A DNA stretch of 58,535 nucleotides from SAR202 cluster bacterium AC-647-N09_OGT_505m (GCA_009391225.1 VEXC01000005.1:1-58535); one strand, 5' to 3'. Counted from the first letter of the stretch, positions 45,352 to 55,046 are shown. Program-made: numbers and translations. The notes: generated by a model from the sequence alone, not told the origin.

Positions 45352-46545
45352 ATGCCTGGACCATTAGAGGAAATCATGGTGCTTGACCTGACCCACGTGC
45401 TGGCCGGTCCATTTGCCTCTATGATCCTGGCAGATCTGGGTGCTCGAGTAGTCAAGGTCGAGCAACCTGACCGTGGGGATGGAACCCGTTTCAGCGGCCC
45501 ATTCATAGATGGCGAGAGTTCCTATTTCATGAGCATCAACAGGGGCAAGCTTGGCTTCTCCCTGGACCTTTCGAAGGCCAACGGCAAGGAACTCTTCCTG
45601 CGAATGGTGGATAAGGCGGACGTGGTCTTGGAGAACTTCTTGCCGGGGACTATGGCGCGGCTGGGCATAGACTACGAGACCATCAAACAGCGCAATCCAA
45701 GCATCATCTATGCTGCTATATCCGGCTTTGGTCAGGATGGTCCCTATACCAACAAGGCCGCACTGGACATCGTCGTACAGGGTATGGGCGGGATTCTAAG
45801 CATTACGGGGGAACCTGGTGGCCCACCCATTCGTCCTGGAGTCTCCCAGGGAGACATCACCGCGGGCCTCTTCGCCGTCATCGGCATCCTAGCGGCCCTT
45901 CAGGAGCGTCACCGCAGCGGATTGGGGCAGATGGTGGACATAGGCATGCTGGACTGCCAGGTAGCTATCCTTGAGAACGCCTTTGCCCGCTACTTCGCGA
46001 CTGGAGAAGTCCCCAAAGCCCTGGGTACCAGACATCCCGTTACCGCTCCATTCCAGGTATTTCAGACCAAGGACGCCTACATTACCATCGCCCTTATCGA
46101 AGGCCAGAGGGAGAGATGGCCCCTCCTCTGCTCCGCCATAGACCGGCTTGACCTGATAGACGACCCACGCTTTGATAACGGCTGGATCAGGAGCCAGAAC
46201 CACCATCTGCTGGAGCCAATTCTTTCTGAGGCCCTGAGGAACAAGACGTCTCAGGAATGGCAGGAGGACTTGGAAGCCATTGGCATCCCCTGTGGCCCGG
46301 TAAACACCATTGACCGGGTGTCCCAGGACCCACAGGTGTTGCACAGGAGAATGATCATAGATGTGCCCCACCCGCGCCTGGGAAAGGTGAGGGTGGTGGA
46401 TACGCCAGTCAAGTTGTCCCGCACCCCTGGTGGGGCCGATCGCCCTCCCCCGGACCTGGGCGAGCATACCACTCTTGTCCTACGGGAGATGCTTGGCCTA
46501 GGTGAAGAGGAGGTCGCGGCGCTACGGGAAGAGGGGGTTATATAG
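45352..46545 (+). CDS. CaiB/BaiF family (class III) CoA transferase
   Basis: 397 aa. DLTHVLAGPFASMILADLGA with RVVKVEQPDRGD at the N-terminus, YAAISGFGQDGPY, then VDIGMLDCQVAILENAF holding the catalytic Asp, and GIPCGPVNTIDRV. It moves CoA between carboxylic acids through a glutamyl/aspartyl-CoA intermediate; the substrate is unknown. The start ATG follows GGGGGTAGAG. It shares a transcript with the aldo/keto reductase 37 bp downstream and is divergent from dnaJ. Confidence 0.93.
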   Translation: MPGPLEEIMVLDLTHVLAGPFASMILADLGARVVKVEQPDRGDGTRFSGPFIDGESSYFMSINRGKLGFSLDLSKANGKELFLRMVDKADVVLENFLPGTMARLGIDYETIKQRNPSIIYAAISGFGQDGPYTNKAALDIVVQGMGGILSITGEPGGPPIRPGVSQGDITAGLFAVIGILAALQERHRSGLGQMVDIGMLDCQVAILENAFARYFATGEVPKALGTRHPVTAPFQVFQTKDAYITIALIEGQRERWPLLCSAIDRLDLIDDPRFDNGWIRSQNHHLLEPILSEALRNKTSQEWQEDLEAIGIPCGPVNTIDRVSQDPQVLHRRMIIDVPHPRLGKVRVVDTPVKLSRTPGGADRPPPDLGEHTTLVLREMLGLGEEEVAALREEGVI

Positions 46546-46582
46546 GACATGGTATCGAAAAAGTGCCATCCTTAGGAGTTAT

Positions 46583-47584
46583 ATGAAAGCTAAGCGGTTG
46601 GGCAACAGCGGCCTCAAGGTGTCCGAGTTGGTTCTAGGGGCTATGACCTTCGGCGATCAAATCGGCGAAGAGGAATCCCTTGAGATATTGGACAAAGCCT
46701 TTGAAGAGGGAATCTTCGCCTTTGACACTGCGGACTTCTACCCTTTTCCTGGAAGACCAGGTACCCAAGGCAACTCCGATAGGATACTAGGGAAGTGGGT
46801 CAAGGAGAGGAATATTCGACACCAGGTGGTTCTTGCAACCAAAGGTCCTGGCAGAACGGGGCCAAGCCCTAACGAGCGAGGTGCGTCCCGAAAGAATATC
46901 GTCAGAGCGGTCGAGGAGAGTCTTCAGCGGCTGGGAGGGGATTACATTGACCTTTATCAGTTTGGGCCCGACGCTAACGCCCCCCTTGAGGAGACCCTCC
47001 GGGCAATGGATGACATGGTACACCAAGGAAAGGTACTCTACCTCGGATGCTCCGCTTCGGAGGCGTGGTGGGTCACCAAGGCCCTGTGGCAAGCAGATGT
47101 GGGTAGGCTAGAGAAAGTACAGTCTGTCCAGTTTCGATACAATCTAATCGACCGCGATGCCGACAGAGAACTCCTACCTCTTTGTACTGACCAAGGCTTG
47201 GGCGCAATCACCTTCAGCCCTTTGGCAGGAGGTATGCTTACGGGCAAATATTTGGATACTACGGAGCCGCCACCCAACACGCGCGCTGAACTCCTGCCCC
47301 GGTACCAGAGACTGTTCAATGAGCGCACGGAAGCTGTAGTTCGGGCTCTAGTAGAGATAGCTCGTACTAGAGGAGTTACACCACCTCAGTTAGCTCTAGC
47401 CTGGATTAAGGAAAATCCAGATGTGACAGCACCCATCATTGGAGTCACGTCCAAGAGGCAGCTAGAAGATGCCCTGGGCACATTGGACATCTCCCTTACC
47501 AGTGAAGATGTAGGTGAACTAAATGGGTTGTACGAGATGCTGGGCGCGTTCGACGCTAAGGCAGACCGCCGCGGCGTCAGGTAA
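46583..47584 (+). CDS. aldo/keto reductase lacking the catalytic His
   Basis: 333 aa TIM barrel. GLKVSELVLGAMTFGDQ, Asp48 and Tyr53 in FDTADFY, Lys87 in LATKGPG, and the NADPH-binding end VTAPIIGVTSKRQLEDAL are present. The segment that normally reads DLYQxHxPD is DLYQFGPD (123-130), one residue short with no His. The protein may be a reductase with altered chemistry or a cofactor-binding relative. ATG 46583 is chosen because AGGAG lies 5 nt upstream; the longer frame would overlap the CaiB gene. Confidence 0.9.
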   Translation: MKAKRLGNSGLKVSELVLGAMTFGDQIGEEESLEILDKAFEEGIFAFDTADFYPFPGRPGTQGNSDRILGKWVKERNIRHQVVLATKGPGRTGPSPNERGASRKNIVRAVEESLQRLGGDYIDLYQFGPDANAPLEETLRAMDDMVHQGKVLYLGCSASEAWWVTKALWQADVGRLEKVQSVQFRYNLIDRDADRELLPLCTDQGLGAITFSPLAGGMLTGKYLDTTEPPPNTRAELLPRYQRLFNERTEAVVRALVEIARTRGVTPPQLALAWIKENPDVTAPIIGVTSKRQLEDALGTLDISLTSEDVGELNGLYEMLGAFDAKADRRGVR

Positions 47585-47868
47585 CCGCTGATATTGATGA
47601 GTGTTCTGTATTGGTAAGTTCGTTATCGCAGAATCGGCGGCTGTCAAGATGGCATCCATTGCCGAAGCGCTTCGCGATGGCATTCGACGAGATCTCTTGG
47701 AGTTTTGAATCTCGGACCGCGCTAGTGGTGATCTCTCTACGACGTCTCTTTTTCTGTCTGCTATCCTGTGGTGTGAGCGAGATGAGAAAGAAACGCATGA
47801 CCTCCTGATCCTGATATGGTCCTATTCTCTAGTGGCCAATAGCTTCTAACAAGTGTCCATACCTTATC
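47585..47868. other. intergenic region between convergent genes
   Basis: It contains the palindromic GAAGCGCTTCG (47664-47674), also found at 19125 and 57970. A 65-codon frame on + shows no family features. Confidence 0.35.
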
Positions 47869-49305
47869 CTAAAGGCGCAATTCGAGACGTGGCTGCAGTA
47901 GGGGATCCGGCAAGCCAGTCTCCCGCATGAATCGGACAAGGTACTGGTGGAGTTCCTTAGCTACGTCCGGCTTATGTGCGATCATGTTCTCTAGCTGCAA
48001 CGGATCAGAGGTTAGATTGTACAGTTCGGATATCCCCGCTTCGGTGCTGTATAGCAATGACCACCCATCTGCAGTAATGGTAGTTATCGGAGGAGATCCC
48101 AAGACTCGGAGAATGGTATCAACAACATGTACAGAGTCACCCGGGTTGGCGAATGGCATGGTGCTCACCACGAACTCACGGCCGGGCAGTGAGGTATCCC
48201 GCAAGGCCGGCAGTAATGACCTCCCGTCAACGAACGATGGTATCTCAATCCCCAACATGTCGAGCACTGTTGGCATCACGTCAACCACGCTGGTCAGATG
48301 AGGGTATGCGCCTGGATTGACGCCAGGCATATGGACTAGGAGTGGGATGTGGACAAGCTCTTCGTACAGTGGGGAGTGGGCCCACTTTGATCCCGGATCA
48401 CCATAAGGTCTAAGCGTGCCGTCGGGCCTCTTATCTCCTACCATTTTCCCGAAGAGGCCTCCATGCTCCCCAAAGTAGAAGCCATGGTCTGTGGTGAAGA
48501 TGACAGCGGTGTTCTCCGTCAGGCCCATGTTCTCCACAGCCTTCAGCAGAAAACCTATCCATGTATCGACCATAGTGATCTCGCCACAGTACGTAGCGTG
48601 GCCTTTGGCGATTCTATCTTCAGCGTAACCTGGTACGTCATGCCAGTCACCATATAAAGGGAGGATGAGTTCGCCGCTGTATTCAGGCCAGTAGATCTGT
48701 GTGTAATAGCTGGGAGCGTCCCATGGCTCATGGGGGTCCCAGGTGTCTATTAATAGGAAGAAATCCTCCTTATGGTGTCGCTTTAGCCACCGGATGGCGT
48801 TCGTGAAGGTCCTGGGAGCATGGGGGGATCGGTGATTTTCGTTGGGTGAAATATCTACAATTCTCAGATCAGACTCGTACAGCCCGGCGTCCATTACATC
48901 CAGGAACTCATGATGGTAACCCTCCTCGGATGGCAAATTCCCCATGGTGTCCTGGCCGTCATTCATGAAGAAGGACTGGAATCCTCTGTCGTAGTTCATT
49001 CCATCACGCATGTAAAACGGTGTGTCTACGGAAGCTGCGGTGTGGAAGCCTTGGCTGGCTAGTATCTCAGCCAATGTCGTTACGCTCTCGGGTAGCGCCT
49101 CCCATCCCATGAAGGACATCGTCCAGCGTCCTGTGGCATGATCGGCTCTGGCAGGCATCGTGGGGAAGCCACCGGCATAGTGACCATCGAACCGCACTGA
49201 CTTTGCCGCCAGAGCGTCCAGGGAAGGAGTCCTAATCGTCGGATTCCCGTATGCTCCGATGTGGTCTCGTCTGAAGGTGTCAGCGACTATCCAGATGACG
49301 TTCAT
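47869..49305 (-). CDS. sulfatase-fold (alkaline phosphatase superfamily) hydrolase with Thr nucleophile
   Basis: 478 aa. MNVIWIVADTFRRDHIGAYG holds the first metal ligand Asp, FFLLIDTWDPHEPWDAPSYY and FTTDHGFYFGEHG the later ligands. At the C/S-x-P-x-R position that gives formylglycine in sulfatases, the sequence is T49-M-P-A-R, so formylglycine cannot form and a Thr-based phosphate/phosphonate diester or phospho-transfer chemistry is more likely. Start 49305 has GGAG 6 nt upstream; a longer frame adds 8 residues. No secretion signal or sulfatase-maturing enzyme is nearby. Confidence 0.9.
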   Translation of the reverse strand: MNVIWIVADTFRRDHIGAYGNPTIRTPSLDALAAKSVRFDGHYAGGFPTMPARADHATGRWTMSFMGWEALPESVTTLAEILASQGFHTAASVDTPFYMRDGMNYDRGFQSFFMNDGQDTMGNLPSEEGYHHEFLDVMDAGLYESDLRIVDISPNENHRSPHAPRTFTNAIRWLKRHHKEDFFLLIDTWDPHEPWDAPSYYTQIYWPEYSGELILPLYGDWHDVPGYAEDRIAKGHATYCGEITMVDTWIGFLLKAVENMGLTENTAVIFTTDHGFYFGEHGGLFGKMVGDKRPDGTLRPYGDPGSKWAHSPLYEELVHIPLLVHMPGVNPGAYPHLTSVVDVMPTVLDMLGIEIPSFVDGRSLLPALRDTSLPGREFVVSTMPFANPGDSVHVVDTILRVLGSPPITTITADGWSLLYSTEAGISELYNLTSDPLQLENMIAHKPDVAKELHQYLVRFMRETGLPDPLLQPRLELRL

Positions 49306-49741
49306 CCGCTTCTCCATACTTGTGGGCAATGTTCCACTCTACTGAATGCTACACAAATGATAGTCTATTAGACAGCACTTGAATTGTAGCCGGAATCTCT
49401 TTGCTCTTCAGGAGTTACCTGGCTATGATCTCATCAATACTACGTGCATCCATCTCTGCGTATCCAGTGATTGTGCTAGGAGAAAGATCTAGAAGATACT
49501 GTTCCAGTTGATTAATCTGGCTGTTCCGCAAGTTTGACCTTGACTAACTCTCCGCCTGTGTTAGGGTTGTGCCATCCTCTGTGACCTCTATGGTTGATCT
49601 AGCTGAACTATCAATAGTAGGGTCCTAGATTTGACCATCTTCACTGCAGTAGGAGGCCACCAGGTTCGCCAACTTGACTGGCGACTCCAAGGTAGAAGAG
49701 CGTGCCTGTGGTATGCAGCGAGACTGAAGGGAGTATCGAGT
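49306..49741. other. intergenic region with a possible decayed frame
   Basis: On the minus strand QLEQYLLDLSPSTITGYAEM ending DEIIAR-stop (about 49420-49530) looks protein-like but has no start and an upstream stop. I cannot assign it. Confidence 0.25.
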
Positions 49742-50185
49742 ATGACCGAAGAGCAACAAATAGTATCACATACGCCCCATACAGCGATTACCCTGGATCA
49801 GCTCGGGGAGATCCAACCAGGGCTAGCCCGATTGATGGCTGAGGTGAGCGAACGCTATTGGATCCTGTATTACGCGGCTGAGGGCGGAAACTGGAAATTG
49901 GCGGCCCTCCAATCCTCGGAGGTGCAGAAGGCGCTCGGGATCGGGGTCATAACACGTCCAAAGTACACAGCCTACATTGAGGCGTTTATCAAAGGTCCCA
50001 TGATGGCCATCAACAAGGCCATTGAAGGGAGGGATTGGACGGCCTTCAAGTTGGCCTACGAAACTGGCATTACCACGGCGAACGCTTATCATCAGGCGTG
50101 GGAACACGAGGAGATTGTTTGGCAGCTCCCCGACGAGCCCCCCAAACACCTCAAGCTCACTTCTTCTGAAGAGAGTTCAAGATGA
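49742..50185 (+). CDS. hypothetical helical protein
   Basis: 147 aa, no recognised family. Mostly amphipathic helices: LARLMAEVSERYWILYYAAE, GGNWKLAALQSSEVQKAL, AYIEAFIKGPMMAINKAIE and WTAFKLAYETGITTANAYHQ, followed by a Pro-rich tail PDEPPKHLKL. The Trp/Tyr-rich helices suggest a four-helix bundle that might hold haem or another ligand, which is inference. ATG 49742 is taken because the upstream extension is low-complexity; no strong ribosome site is seen. Confidence 0.6.
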   Translation: MTEEQQIVSHTPHTAITLDQLGEIQPGLARLMAEVSERYWILYYAAEGGNWKLAALQSSEVQKALGIGVITRPKYTAYIEAFIKGPMMAINKAIEGRDWTAFKLAYETGITTANAYHQAWEHEEIVWQLPDEPPKHLKLTSSEESSR

Positions 50186-50532
50186 GCTTGTGTCCAAGAG
50201 AACAGATGACACAAGATGGATTCCCAGGTTGTCCCTAATGATGCCCTCGGAGAGCTTGAGCTTGGATGAATGTTAACGGGGGTATTGTCTGGTCCAACGG
50301 CCAGAACGGCCCTAGCGCAGTCTTGAAGAGCACTCCAATCAAACTGAGCAAGCGCCTGCTCTGATTCGTCGAGAGGGTGATTCATCTGGCGCTGATCCAC
50401 TATGAGCCAACGCATAGAACCGGAAAGGTAAGTGCGTCCTAATCGGCTCGCCAGAGTGACGGTGTGCTCTGCGTCCAGTAGCTTGCTAAAGGTACGAGCG
50501 GCCGCCTCCATTAATCCTACTCCGAATATCAC
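50092..50532 (-). CDS. uncertain open reading frame
   Basis: 146 codons; the first 85 (MEAAARTFSKLLDAEHTVTL, then LIVDQRQMNHPLDESEQALA) have protein-like composition, while the rest overlaps the helical-protein gene on the other strand. It may be a real gene truncated by rearrangement, or chance. Confidence 0.2.
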   Translation of the reverse strand: MIFGVGLMEAAARTFSKLLDAEHTVTLASRLGRTYLSGSMRWLIVDQRQMNHPLDESEQALAQFDWSALQDCARAVLAVGPDNTPVNIHPSSSSPRASLGTTWESILCHLFSWTQAHLELSSEEVSLRCLGGSSGSCQTISSCSHA

Positions 50533-50926
50533 AATATTAATATCTGGTACGGGTGTCTCCTAGGCTATGTAACAAAAGGGTTAGTACGAAACCGCGGAAA
50601 ACAGAGCGGACTTTGCCGAACCTGGAACCCGCCTCAACGTCGAATCACTATACTAAGTACCAGGTCGAACCTACTATCCGAGACTTGCTGCTACTGGCAA
50701 TATTTTCCTCATACGTAATGCGCATCTCCTGAACTGAACTCCACTTCGTAATCGACTTGCGTGGAGATCCAATTGGGATGATTCTCATTGCTGCATTCGA
50801 TTGTTAGGAATAAACTCGTACTGTGCTAGTGAATAATAGGGGCACCCAGAAATTAGGAAATGGCTATGAAATGGGTATCAGCGATAATTGAAGGCCACGA
50901 TATGCTGAACGGGGGATGTAACATAC
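50533..50926. other. intergenic region
   Basis: About 390 bp without a convincing frame, tRNA or hairpin. Confidence 0.3.
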
Positions 50927-51106
50927 ATGACAACACTGTATCAGACAACCAATGAGAGCAAAACGCTGGAAATAGAAGACACGACAAGAGACGGTTTGCC
51001 TTTTCGGATCGTGATTACCCTGAGAAAGCTGGGAGTCGTTACTATGTTAGACTACTTCATAAGTCCTGAAGAAGCTCAGGAAATCGCTAGGGCCTTAACC
51101 AAGTAG
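50927..51106 (+). CDS. small hypothetical protein, 59 aa
   Basis: The frame reads MTTLYQTTNESKTLEIEDTT, then RDGLPFRIVITLRKLG, then MLDYFISPEEAQEIARALTK. It has good coding composition, a beta-strand pair and a C-terminal helix. A GGGGGA stretch lies about 10 nt before the ATG. It ends 48 bp before the CHAT-like gene on the same strand, so the two may be cotranscribed. No family recognised. Confidence 0.45.
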   Translation: MTTLYQTTNESKTLEIEDTTRDGLPFRIVITLRKLGVVTMLDYFISPEEAQEIARALTK

Positions 51107-51154
51107 AATGGTAGCCGAGATTTCAGGCGAGGCCCTAGCCGAAGGAGTGGGACG

Positions 51155-51739
51155 TTGTTCTGGAGCCAGATAGTTATCCCCAATAGGCCGCGAGTCCTGG
51201 TGGTGGATTACTCCTGCAACTGGGAGGGGTGGGAGGTGGCATTTTGCGATCGGATTTTCAACGTGCTGAGTCGGAAAGGTGTGGGATTGGTTGGGCGGAC
51301 GCCACTTAGGGCACAGCGTCCGCAGGACCTGAGCGAAGTATTAGATCAGCAGGACAGTTTCAATTGCATCTTCATGCTCGGCCATGGCGACTCCCACGAG
51401 CTCCCAGAAGAGATTAAACTGAGGAGTTTTTGGGAATGGCTCTCCAATGCCAAAGGACTTACGCCGAAATTATTGGCTGTCTGTACCTGCCGGACCTACG
51501 ATTCTCATACCAGCGCGGAAATCCTTACGGCAAGGGGGAATTTTGCGGGTTTAGCCCTCGTCCCACAATCGCCTCTGGTTCCCAGGGAGGCGGGGCTATT
51601 CTTCATGAAGTTCTTCGCGGAGCTGGATTTGCATGCCGAGGACGATATTACTGGCAAGATGGTTTGGTTTTCCCACTCGAAGGCAAGGGAAATCCTGAAA
51701 AGGCGTCATTATCTAGGGAAGATAGGGGTTCGCTGCTAG
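51155..51739 (+). CDS. CHAT/caspase-fold-like protein
   Basis: 194 aa. RPRVLVVDYSCNWEGWEVAF opens a Rossmann-like fold. CIFMLGHGDSHE (His77) and LLAVCTCRTYD (Cys110/Cys112) follow the order and spacing of the His-Cys dyad of CHAT proteases. LTARGNFAGLALVPQSPLVP and AGLFFMKFFAELD match the later CHAT strand and helix. No TPR or effector domain is fused, which is unusual. The start is a TTG with AAGGAG 8 nt upstream. CHAT proteins act in cleavage-based immunity and signalling; that role here is inference. The family call rests on motif order only. Confidence 0.5.
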   Translation: MFWSQIVIPNRPRVLVVDYSCNWEGWEVAFCDRIFNVLSRKGVGLVGRTPLRAQRPQDLSEVLDQQDSFNCIFMLGHGDSHELPEEIKLRSFWEWLSNAKGLTPKLLAVCTCRTYDSHTSAEILTARGNFAGLALVPQSPLVPREAGLFFMKFFAELDLHAEDDITGKMVWFSHSKAREILKRRHYLGKIGVRC

Positions 51740-52163
51740 TCAGATTCTCGTCCATCGGATTGCATAACCCAATAGTACTTCTGAAAGTGGCGTTCATGTG
51801 CCAGTACTCGTTCAAAGTAAGACCCGAAATCAGGCCTATATTTAGGTATTTGGGAATGTTGTTCAGTACGTGTAATGGTGTGAGCGTCATTGGGCACTTT
51901 GGAACCTGAGAGATTAGTATGGAGAGGCAAACCGTTTGAAGAATGCTCCTACGGCCCTCACATCGAAAGCTGATCTATCAGGGGATGGCTACTGAATAAA
52001 CCAGTGCATTGCCAAATGGGATGATCAGATTATGGATTAAGGGATGGCACCTATTTGGGGGGCTCAAAATGATTGTCATTTGGTGCGGCAACGACAGATT
52101 TCTAGGCAGACTCTAATTTGTTCGGTCAAAATGTGTCTCACTTTCTCAGATTGACAACTGCTA
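51740..52163. other. intergenic region
   Basis: About 420 bp between convergent genes. Nothing recognisable; no strong terminator. Confidence 0.3.
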
Positions 52164-53453
52164 CTAGGGTAACCTGCGAGGCGGCTTGATGAACAACATC
52201 AAAATGGCTGCCAGCACACCAGAAACAGCGAAGATCATGAATGCGAGATAGTAGCTTTCGGTCACGTCGTACACGAACCCCGCGAATACGGGGCCTAGCA
52301 CTAGGCCAAACATCTGCACAGAGTTCATCATCCCTGAAATAGTTCCAAAGGCTCTCCTGCCAAAATATTCGGCCCGTACGATAGACATGGTTGTTGCTCC
52401 TCCTCCCCACCCGACGCCATAGAACATCACAAAGAAGGCCAAGTGCCACCACATAGTTACATGGGCCAAGATTAGTGCCCCAACGGCCGCTAATCCTATC
52501 GTCGCGGCCATAACAAACCTTTTGGGAACTCGGTCTGACAACCACCCAAATCCCAGGCGCCCAATGACACTGGTTATAGCAGTCATCCCCAAAACCGTCG
52601 CGGCCATCTGTGGGTTTATCCCAATACCGATTAGAAACGGAACCTGGTGCAACCCTACAGCCCCTATGATAAGTTGACGCAGTCCAAAGACAATCGCGAG
52701 AAACCAGAACACTGGGGATTTCAGCGCATCTCTCATGCTGTACGCCGCCTCTGTATCACTCGCATTGATCACGGTCGCTTCTTGTGTGGAGACCTGCCTA
52801 TCTGGACTCTCCACTCTAGACCCTGCCGCGGGTGTTGGGGATTGACCGTCGGGTAACAGCCCGTACTGCTCTGGACGATGGCGCATGACCATCGCCATTG
52901 GCAGTCCCACCCCCCAAATAAACAACCCTGAGATGATTGCTGTGGGCCTCCACCCTAGGTTAAGGATAAGCCAACCCAGCATGGGCACGAAAAGTCCCGC
53001 GATTCCGACTCCAGAGGTGGTAATTCCCAATGCGAGTCCCCTCTTCCTAACAAACCAGTTAGCTGGTGCCACCAAGGTGGGGACTAGGATGCCAAGAGAG
53101 GTACCCAGAGAAATCAGGAGGAGGTAAACCACATAGAACATGAGAAGCGAATGGATCATGCCCATACAGACAAAACCGAGTCCCATGATTCCAATACCTA
53201 TGAGCATCGTCCGCCTAGGCCCAAACCGATCCACCAGGTATCCCTCAACAGGCCCCAGCATCCCACCCTCCAACTGGGCTAAGGCAATGGCCCCAGAGAG
53301 GGCAGTACGACTTGTATCGAATTCCAATGCCAATGGGAGGAAGAACACGCCAAAACCCAACCTGTAGAATCCCGCGCCAATTGATAGGACTATCATGGAC
53401 GTAAGGACAATCCACCACCCATAGAACACCTGCTGTACCTTGAACGTATTCAT
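52164..53453 (-). CDS. MFS transporter
   Basis: 429 aa, 12 membrane segments with a polar central loop (about 205-240). GYLVDRFGPRRTMLIG between helices 2 and 3 is the MFS loop motif, repeated as GWLSDRVPKRFVMA in the second half. The overall layout resembles oxalate/formate- and monocarboxylate-type carriers (OFA-like). Substrate unknown. ATG 53453 is preferred over TTG 53465. Monocistronic. Confidence 0.92.
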   Translation of the reverse strand: MNTFKVQQVFYGWWIVLTSMIVLSIGAGFYRLGFGVFFLPLALEFDTSRTALSGAIALAQLEGGMLGPVEGYLVDRFGPRRTMLIGIGIMGLGFVCMGMIHSLLMFYVVYLLLISLGTSLGILVPTLVAPANWFVRKRGLALGITTSGVGIAGLFVPMLGWLILNLGWRPTAIISGLFIWGVGLPMAMVMRHRPEQYGLLPDGQSPTPAAGSRVESPDRQVSTQEATVINASDTEAAYSMRDALKSPVFWFLAIVFGLRQLIIGAVGLHQVPFLIGIGINPQMAATVLGMTAITSVIGRLGFGWLSDRVPKRFVMAATIGLAAVGALILAHVTMWWHLAFFVMFYGVGWGGGATTMSIVRAEYFGRRAFGTISGMMNSVQMFGLVLGPVFAGFVYDVTESYYLAFMIFAVSGVLAAILMLFIKPPRRLP

Positions 53454-53465
53454 AAGCGCATTCAA

Positions 53466-54024
53466 ACAACGTTCCTTACAAAACTGGGATTGCTAATTGC
53501 AAAGATTCTTAGCTGGAATCCCCGATTCTGGCTGATTACAGGTTTTCAGGTGTGCTTGGCGGTCGAATTGGAACCCGACGAGGTATCTAGTAGTTTACCC
53601 ATTGTGTGCCTCTCCTGTAGTTGCGATATCAAGAGTAGTAGTTGACTCTTTGTAGAGAGTATATCCCATACCCCGGACGCACTATACACGTACACGTATA
53701 GGTTTCACAGGTGAGGACCATTCAATGGATGTGGGCGTAACTGCCAGGGGTGATACGGGGCATGTGGGTTTACTAGACAGGAATTATGTTAGTGAACACT
53801 TTCACATGAGCCTGTGAATCAGCGGTGCTGTGGTCATTTCTTAATATTACGCTAGTTGGGGTTCTACATTCAGATTGTTGCTGTGACTTATCGGAGATAC
53901 TAGGTATTAGTCATCCTGATATGGCCACATAATCAACTACGCCACTGTGGATGTAGAATTGACCACCTTTGAGAGCGGGGATATACTCTTCTCATCTAAC
54001 CAAACACAGAAGGGAGTGACTATC
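53466..54024. other. intergenic region before the enoyl-CoA hydratase
   Basis: It contains TATAC-8-GTATA (53682-53699), a small dyad with ACGT repeats that could bind a regulator. No gene is seen. Confidence 0.3.
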
Positions 54025-54843
54025 ATGGCGGTCAAGACTTTTGAGTTGGTGAACTACGAGGTGAAGGACCGGGTCGCCTGGATTATGCTCAACAACCCGG
54101 AACGGATGAACGCGCTAAGTACAGGGATACAGAATGGGCTATGGGATGCGTTTGGAGAGGCCATTAGCGATGATGACGTGTTGGTTGTAGTGGTCACATC
54201 AGTAGGGGGGCGTGCTTTCTGTGCGGGGGCCGACCTAAAACAGTTGACAGAACGAGATCAGTCACAAGGGCAAGGGGCTGCTCAACCGGCCAAGAATGGG
54301 TCACATAGGTCTACCGAATGCAAGAAACCTATGATTGCGGCTGTCGATGGGTATGCGTTGGCAGGGGGTATGCAACTTTCCGCTCGATGCGACATTCGCA
54401 TAGCTACTGAGAAGTCCCGCTTTGGTATGCCAGAACCACTCCGGAGTCTCACTCCCATCAATGCTATGGATACCATGGAAATGGGTTTCGTACCATTGGG
54501 AGAGGCCATGTGGATCATACTTTCAGGTGAACATATGACTGCTCAAAGGGCGCACGAAATAGGCTTTGTACAACAGGTCGTGCCGGACCGGGACGCCCTC
54601 TTTGCAGAGGTCGAGCGGAGAGCTAATGTCCTAAAACTTTGTGCACCATTGGCAGTCCAGGCCCTTAAGAATGGAGTGCATCTCCACATGAATCCCCCAA
54701 CCCCTCCAACTGGTGTGCCACTTCTGGATCACCTTAAGCAGTTGAACCGGCCTCTAACGGAAAAGGTCGATAATAGTGAGGACAGACTCGAAGGTCCCAG
54801 AGCGTTCGCAGAGAAACGTGCTCCCGTATGGAAGGGGCGGTAG
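54025..54843 (+). CDS. enoyl-CoA hydratase/isomerase family protein
   Basis: 272 aa crotonase fold. AWIMLNNPERMNALSTGIQN, oxyanion loop GRAFCAGADLKQL, KPMIAAVDGYALAGGMQLSA with the second oxyanion Gly, and FGMPEPLRSLTP at the catalytic-Glu position. GGGAG lies 8 nt before the ATG. It should act on enoyl-CoA or related thioesters, in keeping with the acyl-CoA dehydrogenases and CaiB elsewhere in the window. Confidence 0.92.
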   Translation: MAVKTFELVNYEVKDRVAWIMLNNPERMNALSTGIQNGLWDAFGEAISDDDVLVVVVTSVGGRAFCAGADLKQLTERDQSQGQGAAQPAKNGSHRSTECKKPMIAAVDGYALAGGMQLSARCDIRIATEKSRFGMPEPLRSLTPINAMDTMEMGFVPLGEAMWIILSGEHMTAQRAHEIGFVQQVVPDRDALFAEVERRANVLKLCAPLAVQALKNGVHLHMNPPTPPTGVPLLDHLKQLNRPLTEKVDNSEDRLEGPRAFAEKRAPVWKGR

Positions 54844-55046
54844 GCATTCCCAAGTAGTTCCGCCGTGCTATAAGACGGTTCGTGGTCTCAGTGCTTGGCC
54901 CGAAGGATAACCAGGCACTGGGACCTTCCAGGCCACAGTGTTTCCCTGCACACTCCAATTCCTCAAGCGGCTACTAGGTGGTTCCTTTCAGGATTTTCGT
55001 TTCAACTTCAAGCGTGGGTACGAAGGTGTGTATATTTGGAGGCGAC

